The translations under genes and the position numbers were made by a program. From Cloacibacterium normanense (GTDB lineage Bacteria; Bacteroidota; Bacteroidia; Flavobacteriales; Weeksellaceae): a DNA stretch of 64,000 nt. Below are positions 50,969 through 62,393 of this stretch, one piece after another. The DNA is taken from contig NZ_CP034157.1 in NCBI RefSeq assembly GCF_003860565.1, positions 682,001-746,000 of the forward strand. The letters run 5' to 3'. A model generated the notes under the pieces. It did not search any database. It was not told the origin of the DNA and worked only from the letters and a program-made list of their open reading frames with translations. Numbering within the stretch: position 1 is the first letter of the stretch; every line of letters starts with the position of its first letter.

Positions 50969-53446
50969 ATGAACAAAAGGTTATTTTATATACTTATAAT
51001 ATCGTTGTTCTCTTCAAAAATGCTATTTGCAACCGAATGTACATCTTATACCAAGAAAGGAAACCAGGTGACATTCAATGGCAAGGATGGTTCTAAACTT
51101 TCTTTGACAATGAATAGCAATTCTGTTATAAAAATATGGTTCGATAAATCAGGGAAATTAACTCGAACCAATCCTTCTTTTGCTGTGGTTAATGAGAAAC
51201 TTGAAAATATTGGAGATATCGGTGTTAATGAAGAATCCTCAGCATACGAAATTTTTACCTCAAAACTTCGTATACGGATCAATAAAAATCCAATGCAGAT
51301 TCAGATTTTTGATAAGTATCAGAAACTGATTTACAGCGATTTCAAAGACCAAGGGCACGTTTCCGATGCCAAAGGTGTAAAAGCCTGCAAGGTTCTTCGG
51401 AGTGATGAGCAGTTTTTCGGATTAGGTGAAAAAACTGGAACGCTTAACCGCAGAGGAAAAAATTACAAAATGTGGAATAGTGATCGCCCTTGTTATAGCG
51501 TTACCGAAGACCCGATTGCAAAGAGTATTCCGTTTTTTATGAGCAGTTACCGTTATGGAATTTTTCTGGATAATACTTATAAAACTGAATTCAAGTTTGG
51601 AACTGAATCGTCAGATTTTTACTCATTCGAAGCTCCAGATGGCGCATTTGTCTATTATTTTATTTATGGAAAAGATTACAAAGAGATTCAGCAACAATAC
51701 ATTGCACTGACTGGGCAGCCGATTATGCCTCCAAAATGGGCTTTGGGTTTTGCACAAAGTCGCGGACTTTATACAAAAGAGAATCAGGCATTAGAAGTTG
51801 CGGCAGAATTTCGTAAAAGAAAAATCCCGATTGATATTATTTATCAGGACATCGGTTGGACTCAAAACCTTCAAGATTTTGAATGGAGAAAAGGCAATTA
51901 TACCAATCCAAAAGCAATGCTCAAAAAACTGAAGGATAATGGTTTTAAAATGATTGTTTCTCAAGATCCTGTTGTTTCTCAGAAGGATAATAAACAGTGG
52001 GCAGAAGCTGATAAGCTAGGGTATTTTGTGAAAGATGTCCGTACCAACAAGGCTTACGATATGCCGTGGCCGTGGGGCGGGAATTGTGGAGTAGTAGATT
52101 TTACCATTCCCGAAGTTGCCGACTGGTGGGGGAAATATCAACAAAAACCTATTGATGATGGAATCAGCGGTTTCTGGACAGATATGGGAGAACCAGCGTG
52201 GAGCAACGAAGAAGATACTGACCGCCTGAATATGAAACACCGCATCGGGATGCACGATGAAATTCACAATATTTATGGTTTGACCTGGGACAAAGTGGTA
52301 AAAGAGCAGTTTGAAAAAAGAAATCCCAATCAGCGTATTTTTCAGATGACACGTTCAGCTTATGCCGGATTGCAGCGTTATACATTTGGCTGGACTAATG
52401 ATAGCGGAAGCGGAAGTGATGTTCTGGATGGCTGGGCGCAAATGGAAAATCAGGTTGCCGTTGGTATTTCCGCAGGTTTGGGAGGAATCCCGTTCTGGAC
52501 AACCGATATTTCTGGCTATTGTGGTGATATAACAGATTATCCTGCAATGGCAGAACTCTATACAAGATGGATGCAGTTTGGTATATTTTGTCCATTAAGT
52601 AGAGCACATCATGAAGGAGATAATGCCGTAGAACCTTGGATGTTTGGCGAAGTGGCAGAGAAAAATACTAAAGCAGCGATAGAATTGAAATACAAGTTGT
52701 TCCCATATCTTTATACCTATTCCAGAAAGGCACACGACACCGGATTGCCAATTACCAGAGGCCTTTTTATGGAATATCCTAACGATGCGGAAGCAGCAAA
52801 AATCGATAATCAGTTTATTTTTGGGGAAGAATTATTAGTGGCTCCTGTTCTCAAAAAAGGCGAACGTGTAAAACGAGTTTACCTTCCTGAAGGTGAATGG
52901 ATCGATTTTAACGATAAAAAAACCGAATATCTGGGTGGCGAAAAATTGCCTTACAAAGCACCGCTCAATACCATTCCGATTTTTGTGAAAAAAGGATCGA
53001 TTATTCCGATGATGCCCATTATGCAATATATTGGCGAGAAGAGAGATTATCCTGTAACATTCCATATTTTTCCCAATTATGAAGATGAAAAAGCAAGTTT
53101 CACATTGTATGAAGATGAGGGCGAAAATCAGGATTATCTCAAAGGTATTTTTTCATTAACATACATCGTTTGTACCACCGTCTCCAGTGGTTTTAATATC
53201 GATATTTCACCTGAGGATAAAGGTTTTTATCAATCTGATAAAAGAAATTTTGTACTTAGCATCCTAACGGATAAAAAACCAACTTCGGTTTCCATCAACG
53301 GAAATGCGGCAACATTGGTTCCGTTAGAAAAATTAAATATCGATAATGATTTCTCACAACAATGGAGCTGGGATGAAAACGGAAAAAAATTGCTATTGAA
53401 AACACCGGATCAAAGAAAGAAAATAAATATTAAAATAAATAATTAA
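50969..53446 (+). CDS. GH31 family alpha-glucosidase
   Basis: The 825-residue protein has a signal peptide (ending LFATE), an N-terminal beta-sandwich and a catalytic barrel. The barrel has DIIYQDIGWTQNLQDFEW, the nucleophile motif GFWTDMGEPAW (Asp405) and the acid/base region FGWTNDSGSGSD (Asp478), plus GIPFWTTDISGYCGD. C-terminal beta domains follow (EELLVAPVLKKGERVKRVYLPEG). It releases glucose or cleaves alpha-1,6/1,3/1,4 links from oligosaccharides, probably in the periplasm. Codon use is clearly more GC-rich than in susC-susE, as in the next gene. Confidence 0.92.
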   Translation: MNKRLFYILIISLFSSKMLFATECTSYTKKGNQVTFNGKDGSKLSLTMNSNSVIKIWFDKSGKLTRTNPSFAVVNEKLENIGDIGVNEESSAYEIFTSKLRIRINKNPMQIQIFDKYQKLIYSDFKDQGHVSDAKGVKACKVLRSDEQFFGLGEKTGTLNRRGKNYKMWNSDRPCYSVTEDPIAKSIPFFMSSYRYGIFLDNTYKTEFKFGTESSDFYSFEAPDGAFVYYFIYGKDYKEIQQQYIALTGQPIMPPKWALGFAQSRGLYTKENQALEVAAEFRKRKIPIDIIYQDIGWTQNLQDFEWRKGNYTNPKAMLKKLKDNGFKMIVSQDPVVSQKDNKQWAEADKLGYFVKDVRTNKAYDMPWPWGGNCGVVDFTIPEVADWWGKYQQKPIDDGISGFWTDMGEPAWSNEEDTDRLNMKHRIGMHDEIHNIYGLTWDKVVKEQFEKRNPNQRIFQMTRSAYAGLQRYTFGWTNDSGSGSDVLDGWAQMENQVAVGISAGLGGIPFWTTDISGYCGDITDYPAMAELYTRWMQFGIFCPLSRAHHEGDNAVEPWMFGEVAEKNTKAAIELKYKLFPYLYTYSRKAHDTGLPITRGLFMEYPNDAEAAKIDNQFIFGEELLVAPVLKKGERVKRVYLPEGEWIDFNDKKTEYLGGEKLPYKAPLNTIPIFVKKGSIIPMMPIMQYIGEKRDYPVTFHIFPNYEDEKASFTLYEDEGENQDYLKGIFSLTYIVCTTVSSGFNIDISPEDKGFYQSDKRNFVLSILTDKKPTSVSINGNAATLVPLEKLNIDNDFSQQWSWDENGKKLLLKTPDQRKKINIKINN

Positions 53447-53453
53447 TTAATAG

Positions 53454-55613
<2,160 letters not shown>

Positions 55614-55716
55614 TCTAAGGATTTAGTTTTCAATGATTAATTTGATTTAGCAACATTTATAGATATTTGGTATACAAATTTTTTTATTATGTTTTAATAC
55701 CAATATAAAATTTTAT

Positions 55717-55814
55717 ATACAACGATAGAGAAAGTGCAAAAAAAACACTCGTGTCAGAGTGGTTGGACTTACTCTATCGTTGTATCACAGATGTCGCGGA
55801 TTTGTAATCTGTGA
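55717..55814. repeat. Inverted-repeat element, MITE- or REP-like
   Basis: ATACAACGATAGAG (55717-55730) and CTCTATCGTTGTAT (55772-55785) are perfect 14-bp inverted repeats around 41 bases. Joined to them, TCACAGAT (55785-55792) and ATCTGTGA (55807-55814) form a second hairpin with GTCGCGGATTTGTA between. I see no coding capacity and no clear target duplication. Confidence 0.7.
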
Positions 55815-55827
55815 CCAGTAATAAGTG

Positions 55828-55860
55828 AAAACGCTAACTGTAAAAAGGTTAGCGTTTTTT
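55828..55860 (+). terminator. Terminator downstream of the polysaccharide locus
   Basis: AAAACGCTAAC (55828-55838) and GTTAGCGTTTT (55848-55858) form a perfect 11-bp stem followed by T residues. Confidence 0.85.
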
Positions 55861-55955
55861 GTTATAAAGATTTAAATACTGTTTCAATTCTGCGTGTAAT
55901 ATCATATCCATTACTTAACATTTACAAATGATAAAATCGACAAAATCTATCTACT

Positions 55956-55979
55956 TTAGTTCGTTTTGTTCCGAACTAA
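55956..55979. promoter_or_regulatory. Palindromic operator of the RND efflux operon
   Basis: TTAGTTCG (55956-55963), an 8-base spacer, and CGAACTAA (55972-55979) form a perfect inverted repeat 31 bases before the regulator gene. TTTG in the spacer (55965-55968) and TAAATTAG (55984-55991) look like promoter boxes, though only 15 bases apart. It fits autorepression by the MarR-like protein. Confidence 0.6.
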
Positions 55980-56010
55980 TTGGTAAATTAGCGCCTCAAT
56001 TCATTTCTAA

Positions 56011-56472
56011 ATGAAAAATAGCCTACAAATAGAGCCTCAAGTATATCAAGAATTAGTAGATTTCTATGGTCAACTCTTTGATATGCCACCACTTTCTGCA
56101 AAAATTTACGCTTACCTTGCTTTCGACTTCGAAAGAAAAGGATTATGCTTTGATGATTTGGTAGAAACTTTCTGTGCGAGCAAAAGTTCAATATCTGCTA
56201 GCATTAATTTTTTGCTCAATGCAGAACTCATCAAATCACTCAATAAAATCGATGAAAGAAAGAGATATTTTCTCATCAACGAAAGCTTTATCAACATCAG
56301 ATTCGAAGAAATTGTCATGCGCATGAAACGAGAAATCAAAATTTTAGACCAATTAAGTGAGTTTAGAAGAACTCAGGTCAATAATACCGAGTACGAAAAA
56401 CGATACTCACTTTATAAATCCCTTTTAGAAAAAAACATTGCCAATATTCAGGAAACATTAGACAAATTATAA
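56011..56472 (+). CDS. GbsR/MarR family transcriptional regulator
   Basis: The 153-residue protein has the winged-helix pattern MPPLSAKIYAYLAFDFERKGLCFDDLVETF with SKSSISASINFLLNAELIKSL (recognition helix) and KIDERKRYFLIN (wing), then a long dimerisation coiled coil. Members often repress an adjacent efflux operon. The adaptor gene starts 3 bases after its stop, so it is cotranscribed with the pump. Confidence 0.85.
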   Translation: MKNSLQIEPQVYQELVDFYGQLFDMPPLSAKIYAYLAFDFERKGLCFDDLVETFCASKSSISASINFLLNAELIKSLNKIDERKRYFLINESFINIRFEEIVMRMKREIKILDQLSEFRRTQVNNTEYEKRYSLYKSLLEKNIANIQETLDKL

Positions 56473-56475
56473 ATT

Positions 56476-57678
56476 ATGAAAAAATTGAATCATATGAAAA
56501 ATATTTTTTTACTCCTCATCTTATCACTCCTATCGGTCATTTCTTGTAAAAAACAAGAAGAGAAAAAAGACGGACCAAAACCTTATCCCGTAATCAGTGT
56601 AGAAACCAGAAACGTAACAGGATATGATGTCTATCCTGCTGCGATAAAAGGAGTGGTAAATAATGATGTTCGTGCAAAAATTCAAGGATATATTACTCAG
56701 GTTTTAGTAGATGAAGGCCAATATGTAACCGCTGGTCAACCGCTGTTCAGACTAGAGACCAACATGCTAAGCGAAAATGCAGATGCTGCAAAATCTGGAA
56801 TTACTGCGGCACAAGCCAATGTTTCTGCGGCGAGAGCAGCTGTAAATGCTGCGCAAGTAGAAGTAAATAAATTAAAACCTCTCGTTGAAAAAAATATCAT
56901 CAGCAACGTACAATTGCAGACGGCTTTAGCAAATTTAGCAAGAGCACAAGCACAATTGTCACAAGCAGTGGCTTCTCAGCAACAAGCATCTGCCAATTAT
57001 AAATCAGTACAAGCGAATATCAATTATTCCATCATCAGAGCGCCTATTTCAGGAATTGTAGGGAAACTGCCACTGAAAGTTGGAAGTTTAGTTGGCCCTT
57101 CGGATGCTACACCATTGACTACCATTTCAGATACCCGTTCTGTATATGCATATTTCTCAATGAATGAAAAAGAATATTTAGATTTCTTAGAAAAATCTTA
57201 CGGAGCTACAGTGCCTGAGAAAATCAAAAATCTACCCAACGTAGAACTGGAATTAGCCAATGGAAGTATGTATCCAGAAAAAGGAAGAATAGAAGTGGTA
57301 ACAGGTCAGATTGATCCAGCTACAGGAACCATTCAGTTCAGAGTAGGTTTTCCTAATCCTTCTAAATTACTCACCAACGGAAACAGTGGAGCCATCAGAT
57401 TTCCTAAATTCTATGACAATACTCTAGTGGTTCCAGAAAGTGCTACCTATGAGCAACAAGGAATGGTTTACCTATTCAAAGTAGAAAAAGATACCGCTAA
57501 AAATACAGTTATTGAAGTTCAGGACAGAATTAATAACATGGTCATCATTAAATCTGGTGTAAACAAAGGTGACAAAGTAGTAGCTGCAGGAATTGGCGGA
57601 CTAAAACCAGGAACGGCAATTATTCCGAAGCCTGCAAAATTTGATAGTATTGTACAATCTATAAAACCGCTTTTCTAA
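56476..57678 (+). CDS. RND efflux periplasmic adaptor (AcrA/MexA-type lipoprotein)
   Basis: The 400-residue protein has a lipoprotein signal (VISC, Cys24) and the biotinyl-lipoyl half VNNDVRAKIQGYITQVLVDEGQYVTAGQPLF (parts VRAKIQGYI and VDEGQYVTAGQPLF). A helical hairpin rich in Ala/Gln follows, then the second lipoyl half SIIRAPISGIVGKL and the membrane-proximal domain. It connects the inner-membrane pump with the outer-membrane channel. The stop overlaps the pump start by one base. Confidence 0.92.
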   Translation: MKKLNHMKNIFLLLILSLLSVISCKKQEEKKDGPKPYPVISVETRNVTGYDVYPAAIKGVVNNDVRAKIQGYITQVLVDEGQYVTAGQPLFRLETNMLSENADAAKSGITAAQANVSAARAAVNAAQVEVNKLKPLVEKNIISNVQLQTALANLARAQAQLSQAVASQQQASANYKSVQANINYSIIRAPISGIVGKLPLKVGSLVGPSDATPLTTISDTRSVYAYFSMNEKEYLDFLEKSYGATVPEKIKNLPNVELELANGSMYPEKGRIEVVTGQIDPATGTIQFRVGFPNPSKLLTNGNSGAIRFPKFYDNTLVVPESATYEQQGMVYLFKVEKDTAKNTVIEVQDRINNMVIIKSGVNKGDKVVAAGIGGLKPGTAIIPKPAKFDSIVQSIKPLF

Positions 57679-60600
57679 TGATAAAGAATTTCATCAACAG
57701 ACCGGTTTTATCAACCGTAATTTCTATTCTCATCGTTATTTTAGGGGTGCTGGGATTGATGGCTTTACCCGTGACTCAATATCCAGATATCGCACCGCCT
57801 ACAGTAAGCGTATCGGCAAATTATACAGGAGCCAATGCAGAAACGGTGATGAAAAGTGTAGTAGTGCCGTTAGAAGAACAAATCAACGGGGTAGAAGGAA
57901 TGAGTTATATTACTTCTTCTGCAGGAAATGATGGTTCGGCGAACATTCAGATATTTTTTAAACAAGGAGTAAACCCAGATATTGCTGCGGTAAACGTGCA
58001 GAATAGAGTAGCCAGAGCTACACCGCTTTTGCCAAGCGAAGTAACGCGTTCTGGAGTGGTAACACAAAAACAACAGACCAGTGCGCTTATGTACCTCTCT
58101 TTTTACTCAGAAAATAAAAAAATAGATGATGTTTATCTTCAAAATTATTTGAATATCAATGTCATTCCAAACATTAAAAGGATTAATGGAGTAGGTGATG
58201 CTAACGTAATGGGTGGGAAGAATTATTCCATGAGAATTTGGCTAGACCCAAATAAACTAGCTGCTTATGGATTGAATCCTACAGATGTTACCGCAGCGAT
58301 AAACGAACAGAGTAGAGAAGCGGCAGCAGGTTCTATCGGTCAAAACAGTGGAAGTTCTTTTGAATACATCATCAAATACGTTGGGAAATACAACAGCAAA
58401 GAACAGTATGATAATATCATCATTAAGTCTTTAGGAAACGGACAAAACCTCATGCTGAAAGATGTGGCCAAAGTAGAATTGGCCGCACAATCTTATACAG
58501 GAAGAGGGGAAAACGGAAATTCTCCAGCCATCAGTATGGGGATTTTCCAAACGCCGGGTTCTAATGCACAAGACATCATTAATGACATCAAAGCTTATCT
58601 AAAAACAGCCGAAAGCGACTTCCCAGAAGGGATTCATTATACGGTGAACTTTGACACCAATGAATTTCTGGATGCCTCTATCGAAAAAGTAGTCCATACC
58701 TTAATTGAAGCGTTTATCTTGGTATTCATCGTGGTATTTATTTTCTTGCAAGATTTCCGTTCTACATTGATTCCGGCAATTGCAGTTCCCGTATCGATTA
58801 TTGGAGCGTTTTTCTTCCTGAATCTTCTGGGATATTCTTTGAATTTATTGACGCTTTTTGCCTTGGTTTTAGCGATTGGTATTGTGGTAGATGACGCCAT
58901 CGTAGTAGTAGAAGCAGTACACGCCAAAATGGAACACGGCATCAGCGATGCCAAAAAAGCAACCATAGAAGCCATGCACGAAATTACAGGAGCAATTATC
59001 TCGATTACTTTGGTAATGGCAGCCGTTTTCATTCCCGTGACTTTTATTGAAGGACCTACAGGTGTGTTCTATAAACAGTTTGGGATTACCTTAATCGTGG
59101 CGATTTTAATCTCAGCAATCAACGCATTAACATTGAGTCCAGTGTTGTGTTCTTTATTTTTGAAACCTCAACATCATGATAAAGAATACGAAGAAAAAAC
59201 CACCATGGGAAAATTCTTCCACAGATTTAATGCAGGTTTCAAAGCATCTACAGATCGTTATGGGAGAGCATTTGTGTATCTCATTAGACACAAGAAAGTG
59301 ACCGTTATTATTTTTGCCATTACCATGGGAATTTTATGGTGGGCAAATGCTTCCATGAAAAAAGGTTTCGTTCCGAATGAAGACCGCGGAATCATCTTTA
59401 CAGATGTTCAACTTCCAGCAGGGGCTTCCATGGAAAGAACGTATAACGCATTGAAGGCAATTCAACAAAAAGCCTTACAAATTCCAGGAGTGAAAAACGT
59501 AACCATTTCTACAGGAAGAGGTTTCTTATCAGGAAACGGAAGCAATAATGGTTTGGCGTTCATCAGACTAAAACCTTTTGAAGAAAGAACCAGTGACGAC
59601 GAAAAAATAGAAAACATCACCAAAAAACTCTTCGGAATGGCAGCTACCGTTCCAGATGCGAAAGTAGTGTTTTTCCAACCGCCTTCTGTTCCAGGTTTTG
59701 GAAGCAGTGCAGGTTTTGAAGCGGTTTTATTGGATAAATCGGGTGGTGATTATGCAGATTTAGACAAAGTGACGCAAGAATTCATCGGAAAACTCATAGA
59801 AAGACCCGAAATTGAATTTGCGCAGACTTCTTTTAACACCAAGTATCCTCAGTATCAAATGTCGATTAATGTTCCAGTTGCAGAGCAATCTGGCGTTTCG
59901 GTGACAGATATTTTGAATACCATGCAAGGTTACATCGGTGGAATTTATGCGGCAGATTTTACCAAATATGGAAAACAGTTTAGAGTGATGGTACAAGCTT
60001 TACCAGATGCCAGAAAATCTCCTGAAAGTTTAAATGCCTTGTACGTAAAAACCAAATCTGGAGTGATGGCGCCGATTTCTCAGTTTGTAACCTTAGAAAA
60101 AGCTTATGGCCCGCAATCAGTAAGCCGTTACAACTTATTCACTTCCGTGAAAATTACTGGGTCTAATGCACCGGGTTACAGTACCGGAGACGCAATTAGA
60201 GCAGTACAGGAAGTAGCAGATGGTGCACTCAACCAAAACTATGAAGTAGAATTTACAGGTTTGTCAAGAGAAGAATTAGCTTCTGGCTCTCAAACACTGT
60301 TGATATTCCTCTTAAGTTTGGTATTTGTGTATTTCATTTTAGCAGCGCAATATGAAAGTTATATCTTACCGCTAATTGTGATTATTTCCCTTCCATTAGG
60401 AGTGATGGGAGCGTTCTTAGGTCAAAAATTAGCAGGCTTAGAAAACAATATTTACTTCCAGATTGCCTTAATCATGTTGGTAGGTTTATTGGCGAAAAAT
60501 GCCATTCTAATTGTAGAATTTGCAGTGCAAAGACGTCATCACGGTGAAACCTTAGTCATGTCTGCTATCAATGCAGCTAAAGCGAGATTAAGACCGATTT

Positions 60601-60821
60601 TAATGACTTCTTTTGCGTTTATTTTTGGTTTATTGCCTCTGATTTTCGCAACAGGAATTGGAGCCGTAGGAAACCGTTCGATTGCAACAGGAGCAGCCGT
60701 AGGTTTATTGATAGGTACATTTTTAGGATTGGTGGTAATTCCTGTATTATTCGTGATTTTCCAATATTTACAAGAAAAAATCACGCCGCCTAAAAAACTG
60801 GAAATAAATCTGTCTGAATAA
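57678..60821 (+). CDS. RND multidrug efflux permease (AcrB/HAE1 type)
   Basis: The 1047-residue protein has the start FINRPVLSTVISILIVILG, LPVTQYPDIAPPTVSVSA, 12 membrane helices and two large periplasmic loops. The proton relay is complete: IVVDDAIVVVEAV carries the double Asp in helix 4 and GLLAKNAILIVEFA the Lys in helix 10. This predicts export of hydrophobic drugs rather than metals. It is flanked by adaptor and outer-membrane genes. Confidence 0.95.
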   Translation: MIKNFINRPVLSTVISILIVILGVLGLMALPVTQYPDIAPPTVSVSANYTGANAETVMKSVVVPLEEQINGVEGMSYITSSAGNDGSANIQIFFKQGVNPDIAAVNVQNRVARATPLLPSEVTRSGVVTQKQQTSALMYLSFYSENKKIDDVYLQNYLNINVIPNIKRINGVGDANVMGGKNYSMRIWLDPNKLAAYGLNPTDVTAAINEQSREAAAGSIGQNSGSSFEYIIKYVGKYNSKEQYDNIIIKSLGNGQNLMLKDVAKVELAAQSYTGRGENGNSPAISMGIFQTPGSNAQDIINDIKAYLKTAESDFPEGIHYTVNFDTNEFLDASIEKVVHTLIEAFILVFIVVFIFLQDFRSTLIPAIAVPVSIIGAFFFLNLLGYSLNLLTLFALVLAIGIVVDDAIVVVEAVHAKMEHGISDAKKATIEAMHEITGAIISITLVMAAVFIPVTFIEGPTGVFYKQFGITLIVAILISAINALTLSPVLCSLFLKPQHHDKEYEEKTTMGKFFHRFNAGFKASTDRYGRAFVYLIRHKKVTVIIFAITMGILWWANASMKKGFVPNEDRGIIFTDVQLPAGASMERTYNALKAIQQKALQIPGVKNVTISTGRGFLSGNGSNNGLAFIRLKPFEERTSDDEKIENITKKLFGMAATVPDAKVVFFQPPSVPGFGSSAGFEAVLLDKSGGDYADLDKVTQEFIGKLIERPEIEFAQTSFNTKYPQYQMSINVPVAEQSGVSVTDILNTMQGYIGGIYAADFTKYGKQFRVMVQALPDARKSPESLNALYVKTKSGVMAPISQFVTLEKAYGPQSVSRYNLFTSVKITGSNAPGYSTGDAIRAVQEVADGALNQNYEVEFTGLSREELASGSQTLLIFLLSLVFVYFILAAQYESYILPLIVIISLPLGVMGAFLGQKLAGLENNIYFQIALIMLVGLLAKNAILIVEFAVQRRHHGETLVMSAINAAKARLRPILMTSFAFIFGLLPLIFATGIGAVGNRSIATGAAVGLLIGTFLGLVVIPVLFVIFQYLQEKITPPKKLEINLSE

Positions 60822-60837
60822 TTTAAAAACGTAGTTT

Positions 60838-62244
60838 ATGAAAATAACAATCCATAAAATCATTCTTATATTTTTCGTGAGTTTTTTGGTGGTGTCTTGT
60901 CACACAAGACAGAATTACCAAAGAGCTAACGATGTGGTAGACGAAAAGCTTTTCAGAACAGATGCTTTGCCAAAAGATAGTCTAAGCATGGCAAATCTCT
61001 CTTGGAAAGAAATTTTTACCGATGCTGTTTTGCAAAATCACATCGCCAAAGCTTTAGAAAATAATCTAGACATAAGAATCGCTTTGCAAAATATTGCGAG
61101 TGCAGAAGCCTATCTAAAACAGTCAAAAGCAGCGTATCAACCTACCATTTCTGTAGGACCTGATTATTCTTTTAATACTTCTTCGCTGAATACGCAGTTT
61201 GGACAAATTGTGGGAGAAAGAAGATACATCAATCAATTTGATATTACGGCAAATCTAGGTTGGGAACTCGACCTTTGGGGAAAACTAAAAGGTCAAGAAA
61301 AAGCGCAATATGCAGCATATTTGAGTTCTGTTGCAGCGCATCAAAATGTAAAAAGCAATTTGGTGGCTTCTATTGCGACAGCGTATTATCAACTCTTAGC
61401 TTTTGATGAACAGAAGAAAATTTTCAGCAATACCATAGAAATTCGCAAAAAGAATTTAGAAACCACCAAAGCATTAAAAGAAGCCGGAATTGTTTCGGAA
61501 GTGGCGGTTCAACAAAGTGAAGCATTGGTGTATAACGCAGAAGCTTCTTTGGTGACTTTAGACGTTCAAATTCAGATGTTAGAAAATACCATTTCTTTGT
61601 TAATGGGTGAACCTTCTCACGAAATCGAAAGAACATCACTCAGTACCCAGAATTTTGCACTCAATACAGATGTAGGTTATCCAAGTGCACTTTTGGCGAA
61701 TCGTCCTGATGTAAAACAGGCAGAATTTAACCTCATCAATGCTTTTGAACTCACCAATGCTGCGAAAGCACAATTTTACCCTAGTCTTAGAATCACAGGA
61801 AGTACAGGAGTACAATCGGTAGATATTGACAAGTTATTCAGTGCCAATTCTGTTTTTGCCAATGTTTTGGTAGGTTTGGCTCAACCGATTTTGAACAAAA
61901 GACAAATCAGAACCAATTACGAAGTAAGTCTTGCGAATCAGGAAAGAGCTTATCTAAATTTCAGAAAAACGATTCTCAATGCAGGTAATGAAGTTTCGGA
62001 TGCGTTGAAAATGTATAATGCTCAAGACCAATTTATCGCTTTTAAGAAAAAAGAATTATCAGCGTATGATAAATCGGTAGAGTTTTCTCAGGAATTGGTG
62101 AATTACGGAATGGCGAATTATTTAGAAGTGTTGAATGCCAACGTAAATAAACTCAATGCCGAAATTAACATTGCCAATGCTCAATATACCAAATTACAAG
62201 CAGGAGTAGAATTATACCGCGCTTTAGGTGGCGGTTGGAGATAA
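60838..62244 (+). CDS. RND efflux outer-membrane factor (TolC/OprM-type lipoprotein)
   Basis: The 468-residue protein has a lipobox (VVSC, Cys21) and two OEP repeats with LSWKEIFTDAVLQNHIAKALENNLDIRIALQN (parts LSWKEIFTDAVLQ and NNLDIRIALQN), GWELDLWGKLKGQEKAQYAA and LLANRPDVKQAEFNLINAFELTNAAKAQFYPSLRI (parts LLANRPDVKQAEF and AQFYPSLRI). It forms the trimeric exit duct. A terminator follows, which closes the operon. Confidence 0.93.
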   Translation: MKITIHKIILIFFVSFLVVSCHTRQNYQRANDVVDEKLFRTDALPKDSLSMANLSWKEIFTDAVLQNHIAKALENNLDIRIALQNIASAEAYLKQSKAAYQPTISVGPDYSFNTSSLNTQFGQIVGERRYINQFDITANLGWELDLWGKLKGQEKAQYAAYLSSVAAHQNVKSNLVASIATAYYQLLAFDEQKKIFSNTIEIRKKNLETTKALKEAGIVSEVAVQQSEALVYNAEASLVTLDVQIQMLENTISLLMGEPSHEIERTSLSTQNFALNTDVGYPSALLANRPDVKQAEFNLINAFELTNAAKAQFYPSLRITGSTGVQSVDIDKLFSANSVFANVLVGLAQPILNKRQIRTNYEVSLANQERAYLNFRKTILNAGNEVSDALKMYNAQDQFIAFKKKELSAYDKSVEFSQELVNYGMANYLEVLNANVNKLNAEINIANAQYTKLQAGVELYRALGGGWR

Positions 62245-62267
62245 GAAATTGTTTTGAAATTTTTGTT

Positions 62268-62302
62268 AAAAAGGCGTTCAATGCTATGTTGAGCGCTTTT
62301 TT
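62268..62302 (+). terminator. Terminator of the efflux operon
   Basis: AAAAAGGCGTTCAA (62268-62281) and TTGAGCGCTTTTTT (62289-62302) pair with two G-T positions around a 7-base loop. Confidence 0.82.
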
Positions 62303-62360
62303 ATGCTGAAAATGAGAGGGTTTAGTCTTTTTTGAATTCAATGGTAAAGTCATTTAAAAT

Positions 62361-62391
62361 TTTGTAAATTGCAGAAGGTAAAATATTTTTG
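62361..62391 (+). promoter_or_regulatory. Promoter of the Crp/Fnr gene, nearly leaderless
   Basis: TTTG (62361-62364) and TATTTTTG (62384-62391) are exactly 19 bases apart. The start codon follows after 2 bases (62394), so transcription would begin on or next to the ATG. Confidence 0.7.
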
Positions 62392-62393
62392 CG

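Larger units (their letters stand above)
55614..56010. other. 397-base gap between the polysaccharide locus and the efflux operon
   Basis: It holds a nested inverted-repeat element (55717-55814), a terminator (55828-55860) and a palindromic operator (55956-55979), each described separately. I see no gene. Confidence 0.7.

Noticed and set aside
55750-55775. tRNA-like D-arm (CAGAGTGGTT) in the loop of the inverted-repeat element
   Set aside because: Only about nine bases match the tRNA-Ser D-arm; no acceptor, anticodon or T-arm can be drawn.
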